From Comamonas testosteroni (GTDB lineage: Bacteria; Pseudomonadota; Gammaproteobacteria; Burkholderiales; Burkholderiaceae_C): 64,000 nt of DNA. Below, piece by piece: positions 55,628-64,000 of this stretch. The stretch covers positions 310,001 to 374,000 of the forward strand of contig NZ_CP043568.1 of assembly GCF_014076415.1 (NCBI RefSeq), read 5' to 3'. Below the pieces are notes generated by a model. The model did not search any database and was not told the origin of the DNA. It worked only from the letters and a program-made list of their open reading frames with translations. The translations under genes were made by a program, and so were the position numbers. Each line of letters opens with the position of its first letter. The first letter of the stretch is position 1.

Positions 55628-56755
55628 TTGTCCAGCTCAGACCAACTACCTCAATGTCCGCTGCAGTCCCGTGAGGGGCAGCAATGGGCCGTGCCTGTGG
55701 GCCGCTGGAGTGCAGCCGAGTTGGGCGACCGCCATATCTGGCGTCAGCTGGGGCCGCAGATCAGGGCGGTGCCCAAGGGCGTCGCCTGGGATTTGCAGCA
55801 GATGGTCTGGTTCGACCATATCGGTGCCCAGTTGCTGTGGGAGCAATGGGGCAAGGCCTGGCCGGTCCACTTGCTGACGACCAAGACCCAGCGCTCCATG
55901 CTGGAGCGTGTGGCCAGGTTCAGCGAAGTGCCCGAGTCCAAGCCCGAACCCTCGGGATGGATGTGCGAGATCAATCGACTGGGTCAGATGGTGATCGATG
56001 CCTGCGGGCACTTTTCCAACTTGATCCAGCTCGTCGGTCAGTTGCTGCTGGACTGCCTGCGCCTGCTGCGCAATCCGTTTCGTGGTCCCTGGCGCGATAT
56101 TTCAGGCCACCTCTATGCGACAGGGGCGACAGCCTTGCCGATCACGGCGCTGGTCGGCTTTCTGATTGGCGTGGTGCTGGCCTATCTGATGGCGCTGCAG
56201 CTGCGCCAGTTCGGGGCCGAATCCTTTATCGTCAACATTCTTGGCATTTCGCTGATCCGAGAACTCGGGCCGCTGCTGGCGGCGATTCTGGTGGCAGGAC
56301 GTAGCGGCTCGGCCATCACGGCGCAGATCGGCGTGATGCGCGTGACCGAAGAGCTTGACGCCATGCAGGTCATGGGCATCTCTCAGGGCTACCGACTGGT
56401 GCTTCCGCGTGCGCTGGCGCTGGCCGTTTCCATGCCGCTGGTGGCGTTGTGGACCATTCTTGCGGCATTGGCCGGCGGCATGGTCGCGGCCGACCTGACC
56501 ATGGACATCACGCCGTCTTACTTCATTCAAAGCCTGCCTGCGGCCGTAAAGGTCGGCAATCTGGTGCTTGCCATGGGCAAGTCCGTGGTGTTTGGCGTGC
56601 TGATTGCCCTGATTGGCTGCCATTGGGGCCTGAAGGTAGAGCCCAATACCCAGAGCCTGGGGCGCGGCACCACGGCGGCGGTGGTGTCATCCATCACCAT
56701 GGTCATCATCGTGGATGCCATCTTTGCCATCCTCTTCAGAAACGTGGGCTTTTAG
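55628..56755 (+). CDS. MlaE-family ABC permease with N-terminal STAS-like domain
   Basis: The 375-residue protein has an N-terminal soluble part of about 110 residues, with WDLQQMVWFDHIGAQLLWEQW resembling a STAS domain. The MlaE permease domain (about 150-375, five helices) contains SLIRELGPLLAAILVAGRSGSA and EELDAMQVMGISQGYRLVLPR. It is the membrane part of a phospholipid-type ABC transporter with the genes that follow. No ATG gives the full protein. I choose the TTG at 55628 with AGGAAG upstream; a TTG at 55562 is the alternative. A family A repeat follows the stop. Confidence 0.88.
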   Translation: MSSSDQLPQCPLQSREGQQWAVPVGRWSAAELGDRHIWRQLGPQIRAVPKGVAWDLQQMVWFDHIGAQLLWEQWGKAWPVHLLTTKTQRSMLERVARFSEVPESKPEPSGWMCEINRLGQMVIDACGHFSNLIQLVGQLLLDCLRLLRNPFRGPWRDISGHLYATGATALPITALVGFLIGVVLAYLMALQLRQFGAESFIVNILGISLIRELGPLLAAILVAGRSGSAITAQIGVMRVTEELDAMQVMGISQGYRLVLPRALALAVSMPLVALWTILAALAGGMVAADLTMDITPSYFIQSLPAAVKVGNLVLAMGKSVVFGVLIALIGCHWGLKVEPNTQSLGRGTTAAVVSSITMVIIVDAIFAILFRNVGF

Positions 56756-56764
56756 GATGAACTA

Positions 56765-56857
56765 CCCCCTGCGCGGCTTCGCCGCTTCCCCCCAAGGGGA
56801 CGACACCTTCGCTGCGGGGCGGCCCTTGCTCGGCGTCTCTGGCTTGGGTCGTGCCAG
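56765..56857 (+). repeat. Family A post-stop structured repeat, copy 7 (permease-ATPase gap)
   Basis: It starts 9 bases after the stop: CCCCCTGCGCGGCTTCGCCGC (stem GCGGC-TTC-GCCGC), then TTCCCCCCAAGGGGACGACAC, GCTGCGGGGCGGCCC, and GGGTCGTGCCAG. GCGGCCC pairs with GGGTCGT through two G-U type pairs. Confidence 0.82.
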
Positions 56858-56881
56858 CCTCGTGGAGCGGGGGACAGGCAA

Positions 56882-57742
56882 ATGACAGAGGTGATGCAGA
56901 ACCGCCGCATCGAGGGGGCCGTGGGTGACTACACGCCGCCGCAGGATGTGAAGCCGCTGGTGCAGGCGGTGGACCTGTGGACCGAGTTTGGCGAGGGCGA
57001 GTCGCGCTTTGCCGTGCACCAGGACTTGAATTTCGATGTCTATCCGGGCGAGATCCTTGCCCTGGTTGGCGGCTCCGGCACCGGCAAGACGGTGCTGCTG
57101 CGCCAGATCCTGGGGCTGCTTTCGCCTTCGCGCGGCACGGTGACCGTGGATGGCCGGCCCTCGCGCGAGGTCATCAGCGGTGAACTGGCGGCGAGTCAGG
57201 TGGGCATGCTGTTCCAGCAGGGGGCGCTGTATTCGGCCTTCAACGTTCTGGACAACATCGCATTTGCATTGCGTGAACAGGGCACCCTGCCAGATGCCGT
57301 GGTGCGCGATGCGGCCATGGTCAAGCTGCAGATGGTCGGCCTCAAGCCGGAGCATGCCTCGCGCATGCCTGCAGACCTGTCAGGCGGCATGATCAAGCGT
57401 GTGGCTCTGGCACGTGCGCTGATGATGGATCCGCCGCTTCTGCTGCTCGACGAACCCACAGCGGGGCTCGACCCCAAGGGCTCGGACGAGTTCTGCGAGC
57501 TGCTGCGCGATATCCATGCCGAGCTGGGCCTGACCGTGATCATGGTCACCCACGATCTGGATACGCTGTTTGCGCTGTCCACACGAGTGGCCGTGCTGGC
57601 CGAGAAAAAAGTGCTGTTCACAGGGGCTCCGCGCGATGTTGCCCGGATCAAGCACCCGTTTATTGAACATTTCTTCCAGGGAGAGCGTGGCCGCCGTGCC
57701 ATGGCCCCGGTGCAAGGCGGCGCGGCCGCAGAGGAAAGCTGA
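56882..57742 (+). CDS. MlaF-like ABC transporter ATP-binding protein
   Basis: The 286-residue ATPase has Walker A GGSGTGKTVLL, Q-loop MLFQQGALYSAFNVLDN (a hallmark of the MlaF/Ttg2A group), the signature LSGGMIKRVALARAL, Walker B LLLLDEPTAGLDP and the switch His in MVTHDL. An N-terminal extension of about 30 residues precedes the domain. It powers lipid movement with the MlaE-like permease upstream and the MCE protein downstream. The stop overlaps the next start (TGATG). Confidence 0.94.
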   Translation: MTEVMQNRRIEGAVGDYTPPQDVKPLVQAVDLWTEFGEGESRFAVHQDLNFDVYPGEILALVGGSGTGKTVLLRQILGLLSPSRGTVTVDGRPSREVISGELAASQVGMLFQQGALYSAFNVLDNIAFALREQGTLPDAVVRDAAMVKLQMVGLKPEHASRMPADLSGGMIKRVALARALMMDPPLLLLDEPTAGLDPKGSDEFCELLRDIHAELGLTVIMVTHDLDTLFALSTRVAVLAEKKVLFTGAPRDVARIKHPFIEHFFQGERGRRAMAPVQGGAAAEES

Positions 57743-58689
57743 TGGAAAACAAGTCCCATGCCATGGCTGCCGGCATCTTCGTTCTGGTGGTGGCGACCCT
57801 GCTGGCAGGGCTGGCCGTCTGGCTGACGCGCGACAACAGGGAATACCAGCTCTATGAAATGTCCACCAAGGACGGTGTCAGCGGCCTGCAGCCCCAGGCC
57901 ACGGTGCGCTACAAGGGCGTGCCCGTGGGCAAGGTGGTGCGCATCGGTTTTGACCCGCAGATTCCCGGCAATGTGCTGATTCGCATTGCCGTGGGCGAGG
58001 ACACGCCGGTCACGCCGGCCACCTATGCCCAGCTCGGCTATCAGGGGGTGACGGGGCTGGCCCATATCCAGCTCGACGATGACAGCCGGGCTTCGCAGCC
58101 GCTCAAGCCCGGGCCCAGCGGCCTGCCGCGCCTGCCCATGAAGTCCTCGCCGCTGAACATGCTGGCCGACCAGGGGCCGGTGCTGCTGGAGCGGGTTGAT
58201 GAAATTTCACGCCGCCTCAATTCCATGCTGGGTGAGGACAACCAGAAGCGGGTGAGCGTGGCGCTCGACAATATCGCTGCTGCATCTGGCGGGATCAAGG
58301 ATCTGGCCGAGACCATGAACAAGACGGCCAAGGACTTTCCACAGATCACGGCAGATGCGCACCAGACCCTGCAGTCCCTTACCAAGGCTGGCAATGCCGC
58401 CACGGGCGTGGCGACCGATCTGCAGCAGACCGTGCGCAAGGTGAATGCGCCGGACGGCCCGCTGCAGCAGATTGCCGAGGGCACACAGGCCCTGTCGCAG
58501 GCGGCCGAGTCGCTGGGGCGCAGCACCTTGCCGCGCATGAACGGCGCGGCCGACGATGTCTCGCGTGCCGCGCGCACCATGGGCGCGGCCGCGGGCCGCT
58601 TCAATGACAACCCACAATCCGTCATCTACGGCCAGGGACTGGGCCTGCCAGGCCCCGGCGAGCCTGGTTTCGTGGCTCCGGCCAAGTGA
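57742..58689 (+). CDS. MlaD/MCE domain substrate-binding protein
   Basis: The 315-residue protein has an N-terminal membrane anchor (about 8-28, AAGIFVLVVATLLAGLAVWL). One MCE domain (about 40-120; GVSGLQPQATVRYKGVPVGKV and the loop QGVTGLAHIQLDDDS) follows, then a long helical C-terminal part (about 150-290). It reaches through the periplasm and binds lipids carried by the ABC transporter. It is translationally coupled to the ATPase gene. Confidence 0.93.
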   Translation: MENKSHAMAAGIFVLVVATLLAGLAVWLTRDNREYQLYEMSTKDGVSGLQPQATVRYKGVPVGKVVRIGFDPQIPGNVLIRIAVGEDTPVTPATYAQLGYQGVTGLAHIQLDDDSRASQPLKPGPSGLPRLPMKSSPLNMLADQGPVLLERVDEISRRLNSMLGEDNQKRVSVALDNIAAASGGIKDLAETMNKTAKDFPQITADAHQTLQSLTKAGNAATGVATDLQQTVRKVNAPDGPLQQIAEGTQALSQAAESLGRSTLPRMNGAADDVSRAARTMGAAAGRFNDNPQSVIYGQGLGLPGPGEPGFVAPAK

Positions 58690-58797
58690 ACCCGCAACAA
58701 GGACACGACTTGCGCAAATCCGGAGCAGGCATGGTGTTTTCTTCGATAGCAACATCCATTGTCCATCCCCGTTTGCGTCGGTCCTAAAGGAATCAAT

Positions 58798-59481
58798 ATG
58801 GCAGACACAAAGCTTTCACTCACAGGCCGCAGAGCATGGCGATTGCTGGGCGCATCTTCTTTGTTGCTGGCGCTTGCGGCCTGCTCGGGCCTGCCCACGG
58901 CTCCCACGCAGCCGGTGCGATATGACCTGGGCATGGCCAACCTGGCAGTGCCGGCCGCGAATGCCGCCGCACCCTCCGTGGCGCCGGTGCCGCTGGTGCT
59001 GGCTGAAGTCCAGGCGCCGGGGCTGCCCGAGGGCCTGACGGCCATGTTCTACCGTCTGAACTACAGCGACAGCCAGCAACTGCGTGCCTACCAGAACGCA
59101 CGCTGGAGCCTGCCTCCCGCCCAGATGGTGGAGCAGCGCCTGCGTATGCGCTTGGGGCTGGAGCGTCCCGTTCTTTCGGGTAAGGACAATGTCCGCGCGG
59201 TGCTGGCCGACAAGCGCTCGATTGCGCAGCTGCGCGTGACGGTGGACGAGTTCAGCCAGGTCTTTGACAACGCCAGCAACAGCCGTGCGCAGCTGCGCCT
59301 GAGCGCCAGCCTGATTGGTGCCGGCGAGAGTGCAGGCAACCAGTTGCTGGGCCAGAAGGTGTTCACGGTCGAGGTTCCGGCTGCCTCGGCCGACGCAGCC
59401 GGCGGTGCCCAGGCCATGGCGCGTGCAGTGGATGAGGCGGCAGCCCAGCTCAGCCGCTGGTTGCAGGGTTACGGGCGCTAA
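58798..59481 (+). CDS. ABC-type transport auxiliary lipoprotein (PqiC-like)
   Basis: The 227-residue lipoprotein has a signal ending in the lipobox LALAAC, with Cys29 as the lipidated residue. The mature part resembles ABC-type auxiliary lipoproteins (PqiC/DUF330): PVRYDLG, QAPGLPEGLTAMFYRLNYSDSQ, LRAYQNARWSLPPAQMVEQR. It would sit at the outer membrane and join the MCE pathway. The start at 58798 has TAAAGGAATCAAT in front. It ends the four-gene operon, and a terminator follows. Confidence 0.88.
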   Translation: MADTKLSLTGRRAWRLLGASSLLLALAACSGLPTAPTQPVRYDLGMANLAVPAANAAAPSVAPVPLVLAEVQAPGLPEGLTAMFYRLNYSDSQQLRAYQNARWSLPPAQMVEQRLRMRLGLERPVLSGKDNVRAVLADKRSIAQLRVTVDEFSQVFDNASNSRAQLRLSASLIGAGESAGNQLLGQKVFTVEVPAASADAAGGAQAMARAVDEAAAQLSRWLQGYGR

Positions 59482-59512
59482 GGCCCGGTCAGTCCCAGGC
59501 ATTTCCGCTCCC

Positions 59513-59540
59513 AAAGCCCTGCCATGCAGGGCTTTGTTGA
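59513..59540 (+). terminator. Terminator of the lipid-transport operon
   Basis: AAAGCCCTGC-CAT-GCAGGGCTTT is a perfect 10-bp stem followed by GTTGATT. It lies 32 bases after the lipoprotein stop. Confidence 0.8.
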
Positions 59541-59653
59541 TTCCGGGCAAGTCCTGGTTGCCGGTGGGCAACTGCTTTGCTGATGTGGGTCAATGGCCGG
59601 GACAGGCCTTGTTCTTAAGCTGGCAGTTCCTCAACCTCGCACAAGGAACTGCC

Positions 59654-60151
59654 ATGGCCAGCCTCGAATGGAATGCCGCTCTCATCCTGGATTTTCCCGT
59701 CATGGACGCGGTGCATGAAGAGTTCGTCACCTTGCTGGCCCAGGTGGAGGCGGCGGCCGATGAGCAGCTGTGCGCGCTCTGGGACGAGTTGATTGCCCAT
59801 ACCCAGCAGCACTTCGATCAGGAAGACCGCTGGATGCAGACCACGGGCTTTGCCACGAGCAACTGCCACAGCCAGCAGCACAAGGTGGTACTGGCCGTGC
59901 TGCGCGAGGGGGCGGTCAAGGGCGAGCAGGGCGATCTGGCCACGATCCGCCATATGGCGGCCGAGCTGGGCCCGTGGTTCAGCCACCATGCGCAGAATAT
60001 GGACGCGGCTTTGGCCTTGCACATGCGCCGCTCGGGTTTCGATCCGGTCAGCGGTGCGGTGCTGATACCCGAGGCCTTGCCGGCCGAGCCTATCACCGGC
60101 TGTGGCGGAGCCTGCGGTGAAGCTGAAAAAAAGGAAGTAGTAACTGCCTGA
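59654..60151 (+). CDS. Bacteriohemerythrin with Cys-bearing C-terminal tail
   Basis: The 165-residue protein has the hemerythrin four-helix pattern of di-iron ligands: His21 (HEEF), His53 and Glu57 (QQHFDQEDRWM), His72/His76 (CHSQQHK), His112 and Asp117 (HHAQNMD). It binds oxygen or senses it in the cytoplasm. The C-terminal tail after about residue 140 adds GCGGACGEAEKK with two cysteines, not part of the fold. The start at 59654 follows ACAAGGAACTGCC; an open frame upstream overlaps the previous gene and is rejected. Confidence 0.9.
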   Translation: MASLEWNAALILDFPVMDAVHEEFVTLLAQVEAAADEQLCALWDELIAHTQQHFDQEDRWMQTTGFATSNCHSQQHKVVLAVLREGAVKGEQGDLATIRHMAAELGPWFSHHAQNMDAALALHMRRSGFDPVSGAVLIPEALPAEPITGCGGACGEAEKKEVVTA

Positions 60152-60155
60152 AACT

Positions 60156-60229
60156 GGCACGCGCTAAGGCGAGAGACAGCGAGCAAGCGCCGGTCCCCCT
60201 TGGGGGAAGCGGCGTAGCCGCTCAGGGGG
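60156..60229 (-). repeat. Family A post-stop structured repeat, copy 8
   Basis: On the minus strand it starts at the first base after the marC stop: CCCCCTGAGCGGCTACGCCGC (stem AGCGGC-TAC-GCCGCT), then TTCCCCCAAGGGGGACC. The 3' part is shortened but keeps GCGC...GCGC pairing (GGCGC and GCGCGT). Confidence 0.82.
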
Positions 60230-60877
60230 TCAAGGGTAAATCGCCGGGGAGGCCAGGATGGGGAAGATCTTGATCAGGCCTCCTGCCATCACCTCGATGG
60301 CCAGCGCGGCCAGAATCAGGCCCATGAGCCGGGTCATCACATTGATGCCGGTCTTGCCCAGCACGCGGGCGATCGGGTGGGCCAATGAAAAGCACACCAT
60401 GATGGCGGCAGCCACCACCACGCCGTAACCGACCAGCGCCACATGCTGCCAGATGGTACGCGCCTGATCGGCATAGATCACCACGGTGGACATGGCGGCA
60501 GGCCCGGTCAGCAGCGGAATGGTCAGCGGCACTACGGCAATGCTGTTGCCCTCGGCGGCCTTTTCGACGCCGGCTGCCAGCGTGGCATTGTTGGGGCGGT
60601 CTTCGGCGGGGCGGGCATTGAGCATGTTCATCGCGCTGATCAGCAGCAGCAGACCGCCGCCGACCTGAAAGCTCTGCAGCGAGATATTGAAGAACTGCAG
60701 AATCTGCAGTCCCAACAGGGCGCAGACCGCAATCACACAAAACGCGGCAAAGGCGGCGGTGCGAATGGTCTGCCAGCGCTGCTCGGCGTCGAAGCCGGCC
60801 GTGTAGTGGATGAAGAACGGGACGATGGCCAGCGGGTTGATGATGGCGACCAGGGTGATCAGCGGCTTGATATCCAT
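60230..60877 (-). CDS. MarC family integral membrane protein
   Basis: The 215-residue protein has six hydrophobic segments and the MarC pattern ITLVAIINPLAIVPFFI at the start, with AVVPLTIPLLTGPAAMST in the middle. MarC proteins have no proven function and were once linked to multidrug resistance. The start at 60877 follows GGAGGCGAGCTGTA, a strong ribosome site. The upstream frame is not conserved-looking. The gene ends directly at a family A repeat. Confidence 0.88.
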   Translation of the reverse strand: MDIKPLITLVAIINPLAIVPFFIHYTAGFDAEQRWQTIRTAAFAAFCVIAVCALLGLQILQFFNISLQSFQVGGGLLLLISAMNMLNARPAEDRPNNATLAAGVEKAAEGNSIAVVPLTIPLLTGPAAMSTVVIYADQARTIWQHVALVGYGVVVAAAIMVCFSLAHPIARVLGKTGINVMTRLMGLILAALAIEVMAGGLIKIFPILASPAIYP

Positions 60878-61059
60878 TACAGCTCGCCTCCGGGCATGGG
60901 GGGCTTCTTGCGACTGTCGGCCTTTTGTGGGGCTGGGATGGCTTGCATCAACACTCCTGTGAAAAAATGGCCGAATCATCGACGCGGCATCAGCCATTAC
61001 AGCATTGCTGGCGGCCGCGTCGCGGATTTTCCCTTTGAACCAAGTTAAGGAGCTTCGCA

Positions 61060-61752
61060 ATGGGCAGCTTTATTGAACTGACAGCCGTAGATGGCGCAAA
61101 AACCCCCGCCTATGTGGCCATGCCCGAGGGCCAGGCACGCGGTGCCATCGTGGTGCTGCAGGAGATCTTCGGCGTGAACTCGCATATCCGCTCCTTGGCA
61201 GACCGCTACGCAGCCCAGGGTTATGTGGCGGTGGCTCCCGCCATGTTTGCCCGCGTCAAGCCCGATGTGGAGCTTGGTTACAGCGAAGAAGACATGAAGG
61301 CCGGATTTGCGCTCAAGACCGCGGTGGAGGCCCTGCCCGAGCCTGGCGCGCTGCGCGATGTGGAAGCGGCCGTGGCCCATGCCGCGACGCTGGTGCCCGG
61401 CGGCAAGATCGGCGTGGTGGGCTTTTGCTGGGGCGGCCTCATGACCTGGCGCTCGGCCTGCAATCTGGCCAGCGTCTCGGCTGCAGTCTGCTATTACGGC
61501 GGCGGCATGACGGGCGAGCTGGAAGCCAGCCGTCAGGCGCTGTGCCCGGTGCTGGCCCACTTCGGCAGCAAGGACCATTACATCTCGCTGGAGTCCGTCG
61601 AGGCCTTCAAGACGGCCCAGCCCAAGGCGCAAGTGCATATCTACGAAGCCGATCACGGCTTCAACTGCGACCAGCGCGGCTCCTACAATGAAGCGGCAGC
61701 CAAGCTGGCCGGTGAGCGTACGCTGGCCTTCTTTGCCCAGCATCTGGGTTGA
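61060..61752 (+). CDS. Dienelactone hydrolase family protein
   Basis: The 230-residue alpha/beta hydrolase has the Cys-Asp-His triad of dienelactone hydrolase: Cys123 in GFCWGG, Asp172 in GSKDHYIS and His199 in EADHGFNC. Glu36 in QEIFGVN is the typical partner of the thiol. Classic members open dienelactone in chlorocatechol degradation, but many act on other lactones or esters. No catechol genes are here, so the substrate is open. AAGGAGCTTCGCA precedes the start, and a perfect hairpin terminator follows. Confidence 0.92.
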   Translation: MGSFIELTAVDGAKTPAYVAMPEGQARGAIVVLQEIFGVNSHIRSLADRYAAQGYVAVAPAMFARVKPDVELGYSEEDMKAGFALKTAVEALPEPGALRDVEAAVAHAATLVPGGKIGVVGFCWGGLMTWRSACNLASVSAAVCYYGGGMTGELEASRQALCPVLAHFGSKDHYISLESVEAFKTAQPKAQVHIYEADHGFNCDQRGSYNEAAAKLAGERTLAFFAQHLG

Positions 61753-61754
61753 TA

Positions 61755-61806
61755 TAAAAACCATAGCTGCTTGTGCTTGATATATAAGCACAAGCAGCTG
61801 TTTTTA
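61755..61806. terminator. Family B GATAGCT element forming a perfect bidirectional terminator
   Basis: AGCTGCTTGTGCTT (61765-61778) and AAGCACAAGCAGCT (61786-61799) form a 14-bp perfect stem with loop GATATAT. AAAAA stands before it and TTTTT after it. It ends the hydrolase gene and could also end corA transcription from the other side. Confidence 0.9.
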
Positions 61807-61821
61807 TCTAAAGCCCGTTGC

Positions 61822-61917
61822 CGCTGGGCGGTCCCCCATCAGAGACATCAAGCAAGCGCCGCCGCGCAGCGAGGATGTCGTCCCCCTTGGGGGAAGGCGC
61901 GGAAGCGCCTCAGGGGG
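61822..61917 (-). repeat. Family A post-stop structured repeat, copy 9
   Basis: On the minus strand it starts at the first base after the corA stop: CCCCCTGAGGCGCTTCCGCG (stem AGGCGC-TTCC-GCGCCT), then TTCCCCCAAGGGGGACGAC and GCTGCGCGGCGGCGCTTGC. The 3' arm is only partly preserved. Confidence 0.82.
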
Positions 61918-63093
61918 TCATTCTTTTTCTTCGCTTTCCAGATAGCGCCGCCGCCAGAAATAGGCCACCAGCACCACGGTGATGATCACCATGGCCACCA
62001 GGGCCCAGATGAAGCCGTCCTTTTTGTGCACGAAGGGAATGAACTCGAAGTTCATGCCGAAGATGCCTGCAATCAGGTTCAGCGGCAGAAAGATGGCCGT
62101 CACCGTGGTCAGCGTGCGCATGATGTCGTTGGCGCGGTTGCTCTGCGCCGAAAAGTGCATCTGCACGGCGGTCTCGGCGCTTTGTTCCATGCGGTGAATG
62201 TGGTGGGTCACGCGCTCTATATGTTCGAGCACGTCGCGCGAGCGCACGCGCAGCAACTCGCGCTCATGCTGGCGCGCGGGTGTGTGCTCGGGCGGCCAGC
62301 CCTCCAGTGCCTCGGTCCAGTCCTGCACGGCCGCGCGCTGGTCTTCGCAGATTTCATCCAGCTGGTGCAGCGCCAGACGCACGTCGAGCACGCTGGCCCA
62401 GTTGCTGAAGCGCTTGTTGGGCTTGAGCAGCGCCATCTGCCAGTGGTCGATCTGGCGCGTCAGTGTGCGACGCAGGTCCAGGTAGCCGTCCACCATGCCA
62501 TTGACCATGCGAAGCATCAGGTCGGCAGGCTCCACAGGCATCTTGGTGCTGACCTGGCGGCTGTCAGTCTTGGCGGGGCCGGAAATCAGGCGTTGCCAGA
62601 AGCTGTCCAGCACAAAGCAGCCATCGGGATGCACGGACAGCAGGATCTGGTCATACAGCGCAAAGCCCACGGGCTGGGTTTCCACGCGTTGCAGCACCGG
62701 CGTTTCTCGCTGGCCGCTGTGGGCCGGGTTGTGCGATGGAGGCGGGGCACTGGATGCAGCACTGCCGGTGCCTGCCGTCACGGCAGGCGAGGCTGGGGTG
62801 TGGTTGCCGTTGAGCGGCGGCAGATGGGCGTTGGCCAGGCGGCGGAACACCAGCACGTCGTACACCGAGGTGTAGTCGTAATTGGAAGGGATTGCCGGAT
62901 TCAGCAGATCGGAGACATGCAGATCAACGAGGGCGGAGCCGCCCAGCCTGGTCAGCATGGTCTGAATGGCCGGCAGTTGCGTCTCCAGCTCCGAGCGTGT
63001 GCAGGAGACCCAGTAAAACCCCGTTGTCGCGGCCTGCGTTGGCAGTCCGTCAACAGGCTGGGCATAGAGGGGAGAGATATGCAGCACGCGCAT
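61918..63093 (-). CDS. corA: CorA family magnesium/cobalt transporter
   Basis: The 391-residue protein has the large N-terminal cytoplasmic domain and two C-terminal helices with the selectivity motif GMN in IFGMNFEFIPF (near residue 350). It moves magnesium and related divalent ions across the inner membrane. An insertion of about 40 residues, rich in Pro, Ser, Ala and Thr (about 93-132), interrupts the N-terminal domain and is not typical of CorA. The group could also be the zinc-exporter ZntB branch. Its stop codon touches a family A repeat. Confidence 0.9.
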   Translation of the reverse strand: MRVLHISPLYAQPVDGLPTQAATTGFYWVSCTRSELETQLPAIQTMLTRLGGSALVDLHVSDLLNPAIPSNYDYTSVYDVLVFRRLANAHLPPLNGNHTPASPAVTAGTGSAASSAPPPSHNPAHSGQRETPVLQRVETQPVGFALYDQILLSVHPDGCFVLDSFWQRLISGPAKTDSRQVSTKMPVEPADLMLRMVNGMVDGYLDLRRTLTRQIDHWQMALLKPNKRFSNWASVLDVRLALHQLDEICEDQRAAVQDWTEALEGWPPEHTPARQHERELLRVRSRDVLEHIERVTHHIHRMEQSAETAVQMHFSAQSNRANDIMRTLTTVTAIFLPLNLIAGIFGMNFEFIPFVHKKDGFIWALVAMVIITVVLVAYFWRRRYLESEEKE

Positions 63094-63200
63094 GGGAATT
63101 GGCAGCCTCGATGTCAGTGCAAAAGCAGATGCAAAAACGGCCCGGGCCAGCAGCCCGAGCCGTCAGATCATGCCTGAAATGCTCTCAGGCGCAAGCATGA

Positions 63201-63224
63201 CCTGCGCTGGTAGCTATCAATTTT
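63201..63224 (-). repeat. Family B GATAGCT repeat after hemB
   Basis: On the minus strand, directly after the hemB stop, AAAATTGATAGCTACCAGCG can be read. The complementary half is not clear. Confidence 0.6.
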
Positions 63225-63225
63225 G

Positions 63226-64000
<775 letters not shown>

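Overview
The window is GC-rich, gene-dense DNA from a betaproteobacterium of the Burkholderiales, most likely Comamonadaceae and probably Comamonas or a close relative. The clues are four orphan periplasmic receptors of the Bug/TctC family in 12 kb, the gatCAB operon diverging from mreBCD-mrdA, an azurin, the gene style (frequent IclR, LysR, GntR/FCD and Lrp regulators), and short intergenic repeats built around GATAGCT. The genus is inferred from general knowledge, not from a database search. I see no tRNA, rRNA, CRISPR array, insertion sequence or prophage.

Left part (1-7921). The window opens in the end of a CoA-transferase gene. An IclR regulator then diverges from a run of genes for CoA-linked degradation of an unidentified carboxylic acid: enoyl-CoA hydratase, NDP-forming acyl-CoA ligase, a Bug receptor and two acyl-CoA dehydrogenases that look like a heteromeric pair.

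Aldarate part (7924-20526). This is a full route for D-glucarate and galactarate to 2-oxoglutarate. Galactarate dehydratase (garD), glucarate dehydratase (gudD) and a second glucarate-dehydratase-like enzyme make 5-keto-4-deoxyglucarate. KdgD converts it to 2-oxoglutarate semialdehyde, and an aldehyde dehydrogenase oxidises that to 2-oxoglutarate. Three Bug receptors, a 2-hydroxyacid dehydrogenase and a GntR/FCD regulator with a clear palindromic operator candidate belong to the same two divergent transcription units.

Middle part (20636-42819). This is mostly housekeeping and small operons: lrgAB with a divergent LysR regulator, rluE, a metallo-beta-lactamase-fold hydrolase, the transhydrogenase pntAB, a LysE exporter with a divergent Lrp regulator, azurin, xth and pyrE (divergent with overlapping start codons), an HPP-CBS protein, a nitroreductase, serA, and an OPT transporter coupled to an unknown gene. 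Several membrane or secreted proteins here are unrecognised.

Right part (42820-64000). A gene-free kilobase holds two inverted copies of a structured repeat. It is followed by gatCAB, mreBCD-mrdA, a TSUP (TauE-type) permease with a terminator in its leader, a GMC oxidoreductase, a four-gene Mla-like lipid-transport operon, a hemerythrin, marC, a dienelactone hydrolase, corA and a partial hemB.

The most unusual non-coding content is three families of dispersed elements. Family A has nine copies, each just after a stop codon in sense orientation, with a covarying stem. Family B is a roughly 50-bp GATAGCT hairpin. Family C is a roughly 300-bp element present as an inverted pair.
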